Assembly: GCA_930367205.1 (NCBI GenBank) | Contig: OV884015.1 | Location: forward strand, 84,372,841 to 84,436,840 | Source: Acanthosoma haemorrhoidale | Taxonomy: Eukaryota; Arthropoda; Insecta; Hemiptera; Acanthosomatidae | Direction: 5' to 3' | Length of the DNA: 64,000 nucleotides | In this document: positions 1 to 10,690 of the stretch, piece by piece | Numbering within the stretch: position 1 is the stretch's first letter | Layout of the letters: every line of letters starts with the position of its first letter | Made by a program: the position numbers and the translations under genes | The notes under the pieces: generated by a model | What the model was told of the DNA's origin: nothing | Seen by the model: the letters and a program-made list of their open reading frames with translations, nothing else | Databases searched by the model: none

Positions 1-330
1 GCGTAACGCCCCTAACACCGCCCCCGCCAATTGTTCATTAATCAGATGTGCCATCACTGTCTTGCTAAATTGATCACTGATGGTGACCCACTTATATCCC
101 CGCCAGGTGAACGTATCCACTTGCAGGTCCGCCAGTGGCATGTCCACTATAGGGGTTTCCTCCTGTATCGCTCTGGAGGGGTGTTGATCGTACTTAGTGT
201 TGAGGCATGTGTCGCAGGTGCCAACAACGCTCGTGATTGTGTCCTTCATGCCCCACCAAAAATATCGACGCTTCAATGCTTGATCCGCAGTGATTCGTTT
301 TGACTTGGTGAAACGCGGGGGTCACCTCTG
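1..330 (-). pseudogene. gypsy integrase, N-terminal part (truncated by window)
   Basis: On the - strand one frame reads YFWWGMKDTI, then CDTC (the C-X2-C half of the integrase zinc finger), then a core-domain start with VDTFTWRGY and ISDQFSK, where the first catalytic Asp is expected. The upstream half of the zinc finger sits in another frame around 290-330, so there is a frameshift. The remaining catalytic residues would lie left of position 1. Confidence 0.65.
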
Positions 331-402
331 TCTGACGTACTTCATCTTTGACCGTTTCCACCTTCAAGTATCGATCCCTAATTGTTCCATCCTCCTTAAT
401 CA

Positions 403-1221
403 TTAAATGAGATCCCGTATCGTCGCATTGCCCACACATAGGTGATGCGTCTTCCCTGGGGTAGATGCGTCCTTAAGGGCCCGACAAATCTTGTCTTCCT
501 TAATCCCTGGTGGCGACCAAATCGTTATGATATCGCATCGCCCATATTTTGTATGTTTGGCCTTCAATAGCCCAGAAGTCTTAGTTAGCCAAATGATGTG
601 GCATCGATTGTCATTGACTATGTCCTCCACATCTATGTCGGAGGGCCGGTCTCCCGCTGAGCTATCGTCTCCTGGGTCGTCCCCTGCATAAGTCCCCTCG
701 AGCAGTTCCTGCTCACCTCCTCCACCAGGTGACCATTCCTGGTCAAATTGCCGGATGTCTCGCGATGATCCTGCAACATCCTCCTCGATTGCATTCACGA
801 CGATCGCCCTTGATAACCAATCTGCAACTACGTTTTCCCCCCTTGGTTTATATACAATATCTATATTGTATTGGTTGAAAAACTCTTTCCAGCGGGTAAT
901 TCGCGCCGATGACTCCTTCATTGCTCCTACCCATTGCAGGGGTTGATGATCCATCTGGATTTTGAACTGCCTGCCAAAGACATAGGGACGGAAGTGTTTG
1001 ATTGCCCACACAATTCCCAACAGTTCTCTTTCGGGCGCGCTGTACCGGCTCTCAGGATCAGGTAGGCACCTGCTAGTGTACGCTATCAGTTTTTCCCCTC
1101 CATCGCAGTCCTTCGAGAGTACCGCTCCCAATGCATACTCACTATGGTGATCGTGAATTGTAGGAAAAAATCCGGAAAGGCTAATACCGGTTCCTCCTGC
1201 AGCTGCTCCATGCATCACCAT
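403..1221 (-). pseudogene. gypsy RNase H and tether region
   Basis: A 272-residue open frame. It contains YALGAVLSKD and IAYTSRCL, then ERELLGIVWAIKHFRPYVFG, MDHQPLQW and VVADWLSRA, the ordered motifs of retroelement RNase H. The first 35 or so residues do not match the family and replace the usual start of the domain, so the frame probably begins after a frameshift. The tail, after about residue 150, is an acidic Gly/Asp/Ser-rich linker toward integrase. Confidence 0.75.
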
Positions 1222-1421
1222 AGATTGTGCTCCATTACTGGTGTGATCACTATATTCTGTCCTTTCCTGAGGAGGTTATTGATGGGCACTAGGTACTCCG
1301 CCATTTCTGGGACAAACCGCCAATAATAATTTAAAAACCCGAGTAGTCGTCGGATTCCCTTTACATTTTTCGGGACGGTCATCTGGTGGATCGCCTCGAC
1401 TTTACTGCGGTCTGGTTGCAC
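1215..1421 (-). pseudogene. gypsy reverse transcriptase thumb/connection fragment
   Basis: The 68-residue frame reads QPDRSKVEAI and then RRLLGFLNYYWRFVPEMAEY, which is the well-known stretch following the RT palm in Ty3/gypsy polymerases. It is in a different frame from the RT core that overlaps it at 1379-1421, so one frameshift separates them. Confidence 0.75.
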
Positions 1422-1894
1422 TCCCCCGCTGGAGATTGTATTCCTAAAAAATTTACCTTCCTTAAATCCTGTTCTAAGAGCGACTTTTCTGCAGACAGTT
1501 TCAGCCCGAATTGCCGAATGTGGTTAAAGATGGTGCATAAGTGTTCTACGTGTTCTGCATGATTACAGCTGAAAACTAGTAAGTTGTCCATATAGACCTG
1601 GCAGAAGGACTCCTCTATACCCCGCAAAAATTCATCCATTAGCCGGTGGAGCATAATTGGCGCGTTCTTTAATCCAAATAGCATTCTTGTGAACTCATAA
1701 TGTCCCCGTTCAAATGTGAATGCGGTCTTATGTTGGTCGCGTCGTTGCATTCGGATCTGGTGGTAACCCGCCTTTAGGTCCAAAGTGCTAAATATCTTCG
1801 CCCCACCTAATCTATCTAGGATATCCTCAAAGCGGGGGATGGGGTATTTCTCATCTACGGTATTTTGGTTCAACTTTCTGTAGTTGATGACCAC
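1379..1894 (-). pseudogene. gypsy reverse transcriptase core, catalytic Asp lost
   Basis: The frame shows INYRKLN, YPIPRFEDIL, FSTLDLKAGYHQI (first catalytic Asp present), FGLKNAP and VYMDNLLVFS. The last motif is normally Y-x-D-D; here the second Asp is Asn (codon at 1583-1585), which should abolish polymerisation. The RT N-terminus continues upstream to about 2150 in the same general reading (EEIEALKRQGI, SPYNSPLW) but with at least two stop codons. Confidence 0.85.
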
Positions 1895-2167
1895 TTGGTA
1901 TTTCTCCTCACCCTGTGTGCCTTTCTTCTATACTGCCCACAGGGGACTATTATATGGTGACATGCTATTCACCACGATACCCTGTCTTTTTAATGCTTCG
2001 ATCTCCTCCCTGATGTGTTGTCTCAGCACCTACGGGCACCTTCTCTCTTTCACATATATCTCGCACTCCTGTTTCAGCGGAATTTCATGCACTGCCTCCC
2101 CGGTTACTCCTAGTTTGTCCCCCTCCTTGAAGAAGATATCCTCATAGTCTCTCCTAATCGACTCTCT

Positions 2168-2667
2168 TCAGTCCTCCCAATTATTTGGCCTGATTCTCGC
2201 ATTACCATTCCTCACGGCTTCCGTACACCAGTATGATTTCTTTCCCAGCCTAATATACCATGTTCCCTCTCTGTACATAATTTGTGCTCCTACTCTTCCT
2301 ATGAGGTCACACCCGATTATTCTCGCGGCATCCTCCCTGCTATGTGTACTTTCAAAATCTCCTCCTTGGCCGCCCACCTATCTAATCCCATTACCGTTTC
2401 CCCTTCGATTTTGCACGGCCTTCCCATGGTGATCAGACTACACGCGCACGCCCGGATCCGGGGTGCCCCCTCGCTGATACACAATCTGTCCGCTGACTTC
2501 CTGCTGAGGATTGTGCTTGAACTTCTGGTGTCTACTAGGCACCATACTCCTCTCATATTATGGGTATACCGCCGTAGTCTCCTCCCACACTGTAATTGAT
2601 TAATGGTCACCCCTCTGCCGGCCTGCTCCTCAGGCCATCGTTGGCATTTTCCTTCCCGCTTCTGCAC
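2168..2667 (-). pseudogene. gypsy protease region
   Basis: Two overlapping frames (2317-2667 and 2168-2377) cover this part. The first contains CLVDTRSSSTILS, the place of the aspartic-protease D-T/S-G motif, but with Arg replacing Gly. The second contains DLIGRVGAQI, a typical downstream protease stretch. Assignment rests on position between nucleocapsid and RT and on the DT motif. Confidence 0.6.
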
Positions 2668-2668
2668 C

Positions 2669-3169
2669 TCACAGTCTGCTTCCTACGTGGGCCCTGGTGC
2701 CATCTCCTCCGTAGCTCCTGCTGCTGCTCCCAGGTTCTTCCTCTGTTTCCGACGCTCCCGATGTCTTTGTCGATTCGGAGAGGGCCCTAGTTCTCCCTAA
2801 CACTCTCTGGGCATTAACTTCCATGTGTTCCAGTCTGTATCTTTCAGCTGTTTGGAACATATATGGACACTGTCGAGCGATGTGCCCCTCCATTCCGCAT
2901 TCGAAACATTTTGTGTGCAGGCACTGCACTACTAGATGTCCGGATCTTCCACACCCATGGCATCGTCTGTCCTCTCTCCTTCCACTAGTTCTAGCTCTTC
3001 CTTTGCTTGTCTTCTTCCCTTCAGCCACTGTCCTTTTCTTCTCCTCATAATGTGGTTCTCTTCTCCAAGTCTGCTGCTGCTTCCTCGGCCTACGGTATAT
3101 CATCCTCGTCCAACCTGGTTCCTCTGCATCTTGCTGCACTTCTTCCTTGCGGGCGCTAGCGTCCATCAT
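2669..3169 (-). pseudogene. gypsy Gag nucleocapsid with two CCHC zinc knuckles
   Basis: The 166-residue frame has a basic stretch followed by two perfect C-X2-C-X4-H-X4-C knuckles, CHGCGRSGHLVVQC and CFECGMEGHIARQC, which bind genomic RNA in retroelement Gag proteins. It is separated from the capsid-like frame at 3212-3802 by a short gap and frame change. Confidence 0.85.
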
Positions 3170-3211
3170 CTCTTGAGCGCATTCGATAAAGGACCGGTCC
3201 CTCGGTAGATT

Positions 3212-3802
3212 TTATTTCCTACCCATCTCTCTGGCCAGCTGTACCTTGAGGATGGTTGCTAAGAATGCCATCCTGGCTTCTACCTCTGCTGTACCCACTG
3301 TCTCTCTCATTTTCTGTGTAATCTTGTTGTACCGCGCCAACAGTTCCCCGGCGTACTTCCCTTTTGTCTGTTTCGATCGTCTTGTCTCCCGGAACATATG
3401 AAAGATGTCCTCCTCTGGTGTCCATATGCCGCTCCCATATGCCTTCTTCAACCTTTCCATTACTACCACCCATGGGGTGTCTTCATTGGCCTGTATTAGG
3501 TTTAATGCATTTCTTTTTACCCTGCACACCAAGTCTGCCTTAATCGACTTAGCGTCCCCTGGATCAAGTAGACCTTCATCCACCTTAGCTTCCACTCTCT
3601 CCATAAATCTGTCACTGCCTTTGAGAAAATGACTTAACTCACCGAGTTCTCCTGAAAATTTCTCTAAGTCCCAGATTTCCCTTCTCAGGTCTTGCGACAT
3701 CGCCTCCCGCACTTTCATCCATGCCAAGGAGTTTGCGTGAGCTTCCGCCAACGTTTCCTCAGGCAACAGCGGAACTTCGAAGGCTGCCGGTCGTAAATCC
3801 AC
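3212..3802 (-). pseudogene. gypsy Gag, matrix/capsid-like part
   Basis: A 196-residue frame that starts 74 bp after the primer-binding site, as expected for gag. It is rich in charged helices with a capsid-like stretch near residues 85-160 (DTPWVVVMERLKKAYGS, then a KYAGELLARYNKI segment). No sequence-specific catalytic motif is expected. The identity comes from position between the PBS and the zinc knuckles. Confidence 0.7.
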
Positions 3803-3876
3803 TATTTCTGTCAGTTATATAAAAAAAACTAAAAAAAAAAAATTGACCCGCATGTCGTTTAACTGAACGTTCGTTG

Positions 3877-3894
3877 TCCTGGGTTTCGGCACCA
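3877..3894 (-). promoter_or_regulatory. primer-binding site, tRNA-Phe type
   Basis: On the - strand the sequence is TGGTGCCGAAACCCAGGA. It is complementary, with one mismatch, to the 3' end of animal tRNA-Phe (ending in GGGTTTCGGCACCA), as I recall that tRNA. It lies directly inside the LTR and fixes the element's orientation. Confidence 0.75.
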
Positions 3895-4091
3895 GTTATC
3901 GTTGATGATTAAAAAAAAGAGAACGAGAGTAAAGGGAACTGATATTTGAACAACGGCTAGGTTTAAACTGTCTTTATTCCGCTTCTTATCCTCTATCTCT
4001 GTTTACAGCCTTTGTTTACATGGGGCTAAGTGGTATTAGGCCTAACATTGCCATACCATGAGGGTTAACTTATATATACCGACAGTTAACA
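3895..4091 (-). repeat. 5' LTR of the left gypsy element
   Basis: On the - strand this runs from TGTTAAC to the base before the PBS. It holds a TATATATAA box close to its start and an AATAAA (in GGAATAAAGACAG) in its second half. The partner LTR is not in the window, so both ends are inferred: the inner end could be at 3903 (ending in CA) rather than 3895, and the outer end could be further right. Confidence 0.5.
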
Positions 4092-4109
4092 ATGAATTAA
4101 TAATAAATA

Positions 4110-4800
4110 ATCGATTGTTCCCAAGCTAGCAAGCATCTGTCTGGATGGTGAGGAGGTGTTGGAATAAGTTTTAAAGGTTCGTAGGGATGAAGTATAGCAG
4201 ATAATAGGAGGTAGAGAATTCTAGAGGAAGGAACGATTGTATGCTGCAGTTTTATGCCCAGAAGTGTAAAGGTCCGAAAGACAGGATCTTGTGTTTCGGA
4301 GTAGACTGAAGATTTGAACTGTAGAATATTGTATATGTAAGGAGGATGACGAGAAGTGATGTTTTGGGGAAGGAATGAATCGAGGAAATATTGTGCATAT
4401 ATTAGGAGGGGAAGAGTTTTCCTAACTTAGCATACAGGTGGGAGACATGGGAGCATCGCGGAATCATAAAGACATACCTAAAGTAGCAACTCTTGATTTA
4501 TTCTTTGTTGAGTCCCATCGAAAGACCCCCATACACCACACAGCCATAGTCAAAGTGAGGGAGCATACAAGGAGTTGAAGTGTAGGCTGGAGATAGCATG
4601 GTGAGAGCGCTGGAATAGTTTAAGGGTAGGGTACCTTGAACAATGGGAAATTTGGGAGATATGTTGGTTCTAGAGGAGAGGTTCAATGGTTGTCCCAAAA
4701 TAGGAATCTGGAGCTTAAAGCAATTGCCTGAGTTTTTGCTGCTGCATTTAATGTTATTCAAGTTTGCCAAGGCACTGATCTGATTTAGAAAACTGAAAGC
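4110..4800 (-). pseudogene. non-LTR retrotransposon RT C-terminal remnant
   Basis: On the - strand a 90-residue frame (4498-4770) ends with LPHFDYGCVVYGG, a signature of the end of the RT domain in Jockey/CR1/I-like elements. Downstream, in broken frames, come SRRNSRHH and NRSFLLEFS, resembling the conserved C-terminal RT tail (strings like YxRSFxxxxxRLWN). Several stops are present. The remnant abuts the gypsy LTR. Confidence 0.55.
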
Positions 4801-7800
4801 TTGAAGGCTTACAGCGTAGTGTTGTTCTCACTAAATCCTCAGCACTGTCTACCAAACACAGTGGTAGCCTCAGTTGGGATACATTTTCACAAGGGTTTCC
4901 TATGGATTATATTTTTTAAAGGGGTAAAAATTTGGGGAAGAGGTCAACTTCCACAAATGTGATTCCTCCCTCTATTTTGTTGTGCAATGTTCTGAACTAA
5001 ATTTTGTACAAATAACTCTTGTGGTTTAGAAGTTAAAAGCCTTATGGTCCCTCCAACATGATTTGGTACTTTTTACACTTTTGTACAAAAACAAACATGT
5101 GGATAAATTAAAATCCATAGGATATCCTTTGAAAAGTAAAAAATATCCTCTGAGGGTTCGGATGCATACTAGAGCCCTCAAAACTTATTTTTGGAATATA
5201 TATTTCTTTGGCTCTCTATGGAAACCGCTAAATACTTTGGATTTTAATGTTCACACACTATAGATGAACGAATTGCACTACATGCATTGTTTTTTTCCCT
5301 CTCTGCACTTGTCCTACATGCAATGTCATAGACATTGGGCATTTGTTATAATTATCAATAAAATTATTGCACTGTGGTAGTCCTAGGCATGGAGTTGTAT
5401 CTCAGTTAGGATCTTAATCCACAAATTTTATTATCTTTAATGAGTTCTTTATATAAAAGTCAGATTAGACCCCTTGCTGACAGATCATAATCTGGATCCA
5501 AAGGCTGAAATTAAAGCTCATTAAAGGCAATAAAATTTGTTTAGTAAGGTGTTTGTTAATTCAAATTTAAAAAATCTTTTGTGATCCACTAAAATGATAA
5601 CAATATCTATACAAGAGTAGAAATCAACTGAAACCTAATGTCTATCCTTAATGATGCTACAATGTTGTGATTTGTTATATACTTACTTTACTACCCTTAA
5701 GTTAAACCTCCAACATACAGCATCTTTTGTTTAATACTTCAGTGGAATATACATTGTCTAAATTTTAATCTTGTAAAATGTTGCAATTACTCTACGTTCT
5801 TTGGCGATGACACGCATACATTTTGCACTCTGAGGTATCCTACTTTGGGTGGGAAAATCATTCATTGCTTGATATTGTTTTTAGTCACATTAGTGCCAGA
5901 TTAATCTGGAGCATCTTAAAAAAAAAAAAATTTTAAATAACAGCTTGTCTTAGAAGAAAGAGTTAATGACAATAAGTAGTATGACAAGTGATTGCAATTA
6001 AAAAACTGCATTATAAGAAGATTATGTTTTATCTTTTGTGTTCACTGCATAATATTTTTCTCTTAATATTATTTAGGAGGTATATTAAAAAAAAAAAAAA
6101 CAAACATTTATACTAAAGCATTTAATTAGTTAATACAATGTAATAAGATTTTTGTCTGGAATTTTAAGGGGGAGGAGGAGATCTATACTGAAGCAAACCA
6201 ATCACTAGTTTATCTTATTCAGGTCCAGGTAAAAATAATTTTTCTGGCTTCCTCCTTTGTCGCAATAAGAGGAACCCAAATTGTTTTCATAGAGAAAAGT
6301 TCTGTTAGCCTCCACTCCATCTTCAGACTCCACAGATCATTTTTAAAGTTCCAACCCACGTTGTTACGTTGGAGTGGTCTTTCATCCATTGGTATGCCTG
6401 AATATTTGTGTGCTCTATGATAGCTGTCATAAAAATTATAAAATCGATCTGGATTTTTACTTTATACTTCATGATTCTCTGGATTATGTTTATTCCATTT
6501 TGGTTTAGTTATAATAAAAGAAAAAAAAGTATTTGCCCCCCCCCCCCACTTTTGAGATTTTTCACATTGAATTCACAATCTATTGAAAACTAAGACTTCT
6601 AATTATTTTTTCTAACTTTGAGACAGTAATAGTCGTCAATAATTTTAATAACTAAGTGATTTATATACATATATGATAGCTTTGTTTTCAATACTTGACT
6701 TATTTATAATTTTATTCAGGTATTTTTATTTAAATTAATCAGCAGTTTTTTCACAATTATTAAATACTGTTTGAGGGAATAGTTCACATGCCTGGCCCCA
6801 GCCTTGACATTTTCTCTTCATTAATAAAACTTATTTTTTTAAATACAATTTAGGTCATGACTGATACATATTTTTTAATAATGATTATTCAATATACAAA
6901 TGTGGAATTATAAACAAAATTAATCTTTGAAATAACAAAAAAAAAATCCACCAGTATGACGATAGCTTCCTATTTTAAGCGATTTCTAATACATGGGCAC
7001 TTAATATACTTGGGGGTTCTCACCACCTGGAATGGATATTGTTGGTTTTCAGCTACCAGTTATTTGTAATGTCATTTATATTTACTCTCTTAAAAAATAG
7101 GATGATGGTGAATGATACTTAAATTATTAGCAACATTAGTTATGTTTATGTCTTTAGCAATTTTACTGGGAATACTAAAATTATACATCTTTATTAATTG
7201 AAATAACATTTACTTTTTTGTGAAATAAATTGGATACCCGTTGTTTTTCTTTTCTATTTTAGTTTTGTACAAACTATTTGGAAAGAAATGTATAGTATGT
7301 AACTAACAAGAATCATTAGTTAACCATCCAGTTATTTTGAATTAGAATTCTTCGCTCTAAGCGGTAGTGATGCAAAAGATAGAAAGACAACTTTAAAGCT
7401 TTTGATTAAAGAACAAAAAGCATGCTATGGATGGATTGACATTTGTACTTGCATGAATGACATTTTAAATTTTGCATCAAAAACAACATAAAAAGTTCAG
7501 CATTGCTATTTAGATAATTTCTTTATTATTCTCTGTTTTTCATGTCATACTTAAAATTAGCTAAACATTTTAATAGTTTTTTTTAATCTATTTTTGTTTG
7601 GGTGTTTCCAAAATGTTTATTGCTTGTAAAAGTTTTGGAATTACAAACAAAAACATATTTTTGTAATTTATTTGTTTGTTACTATTTACTACATTGAATT
7701 ATAATTATGCTGGAAAAAGATCAAAGTTGAGCCACACTACATTTTATACATTATTAATATTATTTTTCAATTTTTTATATTTTTATTAAATTTGTAATCA

Positions 7801-8308
7801 TTGAAACTTTTCAATTTTGAAAACATCATTTCAAGTTTTTTGTGTTTGTAACAGTCACGATTCATAATATAAAAATAATGTTTCAGCTGCTAGCTTTTGT
7901 TTTCTTAGTTACGGATTCACTTTTTTTTTTTTGTTAAATATATTAAATGGTTTATTTACCAACTAGTTTTGTGCTTTCTATACTTATGGAAACATTACAA
8001 ATCGCTGAAGTATTTGCAAAGACACTAGAGTGAATAATTTCTAGACTATTTGTAAAATGTTTCAATGTTGATTTTGCTTCTTGATATCCAGTCAGGAATA
8101 CAGAAAAAATATTTTAAAGTAATTTCTTTCCCTTGTTTCTTGCTTGGAGTCACCAGGTTTTTTTTTATAGGTGTAGTCATTGAATTTGATTTATTAATTT
8201 GAAATATCATACAAAAAAAAAATCATTCTCTTGGATTATAATCATGGAAAATATTTTTAAAATACTTATACTTTTTTTGTTTTATCAGTTAAAATTTTTC
8301 TCATTGCT
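4801..8308. other. AT-rich non-coding DNA, probably intronic
   Basis: No convincing exon, RNA gene or transposon was seen on either strand. There are many A and T homopolymer runs and one run of 13 C at about 6536-6548. If the CELF gene extends left, this is part of its last intron. Confidence 0.5.
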
Positions 8309-8430
8309 ACACCTGGAACAACGAGAGTATTGACCCAAGATTTTTTTAAAATTCCATATTCAATGTATTGTCGATATGTAATTTAAAAAAAAAAATTTGT
8401 GTCAATACTCTTGTCACCCCGAGTATAGTG
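8309..8430. repeat. short inverted-repeat (hairpin/MITE-like) element
   Basis: AGAGTATTGACCCAA at about 8324 is mirrored by TTGTGTCAATACTCT at 8397-8411, with poly-T/poly-A inside both arms and further weak pairing outside. The loop between arms is about 40 bp. It could be a tiny MITE or a palindromic relic; no target duplication was resolved. Confidence 0.45.
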
Positions 8431-8681
8431 TTCTGAAAGATTTATAAATGTAATGTAACTAAGGTCGCTGACATACAATTTTTATTGCAATTGCTTTAAC
8501 TCTAGAGTTGACTGGGAGAGGTAACTGACATGGTAAAATGCACACAACACATTTAAGAAATGAGGTTGAAGGTGAACAAGAAAATCCTTATATTCCTTTG
8601 ATAACGTAAAGCAGTATTGTTTGCCCTAAAACTATCTTGCTCACCCAATGAAAAGAAAGATAGGTGATGGGAGGTAAAATA

Positions 8682-9967
8682 TCAAGTTGGCCAAAAAGTC
8701 TGTTCTTTTTTATAAGTGAAAATAAGACACAACTTTTAAACACAAAGTGATTTATTCAGTCAATGATATAATTGCCGTTTTATTCCAGAATCTTCTGCCA
8801 TCTCATGGGCAGAATCATAATTCCATGCTCAAAGAATTTCCTGTCATTACTGGCAAACAAATTTTCCAAGTGGATTTTTACATCTTCTTCAGGGTTGAAC
8901 GTCTCTCCATTCAATGAATTTTAAAGAGACCGAAACAGGTGGAAATCTGAAGGTGCAAGGTCGGGCGAATATGGAGGGTGCGGCCAAACTTCCCAGCCAA
9001 GCTCCAGTAACTTCTGCTGCGTCTGCAAAGAAGTGTGCGGTCTGGCATTGTCGTGATGGAAGACAATCCCCTTACGGTTGGCTAGTTGTGGACGCTTCTG
9101 GTGGATCGCTGCATTTAATTTGTCCAGCTAGTCACAGTACACATCCGAATTGATGGTCCTGTTCGTGGGGAGAAGTTCGTAAAAGACAACACCCCTCCGA
9201 TTCCGCCTAATCAAGAGCATAACCTTCTTTGGGTGAAGTCCTGCTTTGGGGGTTGTTTGTGGTAATGTACCGTGCTTCCCCCATGAGCGTTTGCGCTCCA
9301 CATTGTTATAGACGATCCACTTTTTGTCCCCTGTCATCATTCTCTTCAAAAAAGGATCATATTTTTCACGTTTCCGCAACGAATCACAGATGGAAATCCT
9401 TTGGGCGAGGTTAGCCTCACTAAGTTGATGGGGAACCCAAACATCGAGCCTGCTCACGTAGCCAAGTTGATGCAGATGGTTTTCAACACTCGATTTAGAT
9501 ATTTTGAGGATAACTGCGATCTCCCCAGTTGTATAACGGGGATTGGTGTCGACTAATTCCTTCACTTTGTCGCTGTTAATCTCAGTTGGCCAGCCAGAGC
9601 AAGGTGCGTCTTGAACCGAAAAATTTCCGATCGAAATCATGAAAACCACTTCTGGCACACACGTTCTGTAACAGCCTTCTCTCCGTATACAGCGCATATC
9701 TTCCTGCAAGTTTCCACTGCTTTCTTGCCTTTTTTAAAATAAAAAAGCATGAGGTGTCGATAATGTTCGTTTTGGTTTTCCATTTTCAGGATGATCCTAA
9801 ACACACAAAATACAATCAGTCTCATTGGGATTTCGCGTCAAACTACGTTGAAGTGACTAGTATCTGATGAGAGCGCACTCGCAAGGGACGGACTGAAGTT
9901 AGCTACATATTAAACTGCTTGAAGTTTCGTTACGACAAAAACTGAACGGACTTTTTGGCCAACCTTT
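8682..9967 (-). mobile_element. mariner (Tc1/mariner) element, inactive
   Basis: The ends are inverted copies around GTTGGCCAAAAAGTCYGTTC (left about 8686-8705, right about 9944-9963). TA dinucleotides flank the element at 8680-8681 and 9968-9969, the mariner target site duplication. The length of about 1.29 kb is typical. One decayed transposase on the - strand fills the interior. Confidence 0.9.
8780..9783 (-). pseudogene. mariner transposase, frameshifted and with stops
   Basis: The start MENQNEHYRHLMLFYFKKGK is the usual mariner N-terminal helix-turn-helix. A frameshift near 9637-9640 moves the frame to SGNFSVQDAPCSGWP. The catalytic core follows: TGDKKW (first Asp), [10 protein letters not shown] (second Asp) and [13 protein letters not shown] (third Asp), a DD34D mariner signature. 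In-frame stops occur at 9128-9130 and 8921-8923. The length is close to the usual 340-350 codons. No active protein can be made. Confidence 0.9.
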
Positions 9968-9969
9968 TA

Positions 9970-10049
9970 TGTGGCTTACAAAAATGGTTAAGAAGCTTAA
10001 ATAAATAAACAAGGTAATAAAACCTCAAGAATAATACTATCATCATGAA
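9970..10049. other. short AT-rich spacer
   Basis: Sequence between the mariner and the next retroelement remnant; nothing recognisable. Confidence 0.4.
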
Positions 10050-10690
10050 GAAATCCTGACAAGACTTACATCTTACTGTCCTGAGCATATGATTTCTTCC
10101 TTATTGCTACCTTCTCTCTCAATAGCCTCTTGGAATCAGTCATCAAACTATTTGCTCCTAGGATCTTGTATGCTGTTGTTTGGATGGGTTTCGTAATTTC
10201 AGCCATACATTGTCATTTATGTCATCTTCTAACACTTTAAAACTTTTGGATCAGGTCTTCCTTGAATCTCTCTCTCACCAACCTTGTTTTTCAGAGTAAT
10301 ATATTGCTTGTTTCTGTTTTCTCTGAATACCTTCTGCCTCTTACAGCTTTTTTTGCTTAAATTTAATTTTAGCTAGAAAATGGTATGTCTGTTCCCTTGT
10401 ATGAGCAAAGCATATTGTATGTTGTTAAGACATTAAATATCATTCATTTATCAGAAATGAGTTACAGAACTTCTGTTTCAGTCCTAGAAAGCAAACAGAT
10501 CCTTTTGTTAAAGATTCATATTTTAGGATTGCTTTGCTAATTCTATTTGCTACCATGAATCCTGCCCCGTGTGAATTTGCTGGAGTGCCATCACATCTTT
10601 TTTACTATCTTTAGCTCCTTTTTTTCATGATTTTGGCTTGCGGCTGCAGTGAAAAGAGGCTTGACATTCTAGCTCGTTAATCTTTAGATT
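10050..10690 (-). pseudogene. non-LTR retrotransposon endonuclease/linker remnant
   Basis: In broken - strand frames I read HGAGFMVANRISKAIL, CFLGLKQKF, then AKIKFKQKKL and DDINDNVWLKL. In that order these resemble the end of the apurinic-type endonuclease and the linker before RT in craniate/arthropod RTE/CR1-like ORF2 proteins. Part of the endonuclease is deleted and many stops are present. It shares orientation with the RT remnant at 4110-4800 but need not be the same element. Confidence 0.45.

Larger units (their letters stand above)
1..4091 (-). mobile_element. Ty3/gypsy LTR retrotransposon, 5' part, decayed
   Basis: Read on the - strand, the order is LTR (4091-3895), primer-binding site, leader, Gag, zinc-knuckle nucleocapsid, protease, reverse transcriptase, RNase H and the start of integrase, which runs off the left edge. 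The gene order and RT and RNase H motifs are those of Ty3/gypsy elements; the RNase H/tether region resembles gypsy/17.6-type (errantivirus-like) elements. The open frames are broken by stops and frameshifts between almost every domain, and the RT catalytic pair is mutated, so the element is dead. The second LTR lies outside the window, so age and target duplication cannot be judged. Confidence 0.9.

Noticed and set aside
9229..9414. 61-codon + strand frame
   Set aside because: Shadow of the mariner transposase on the - strand.
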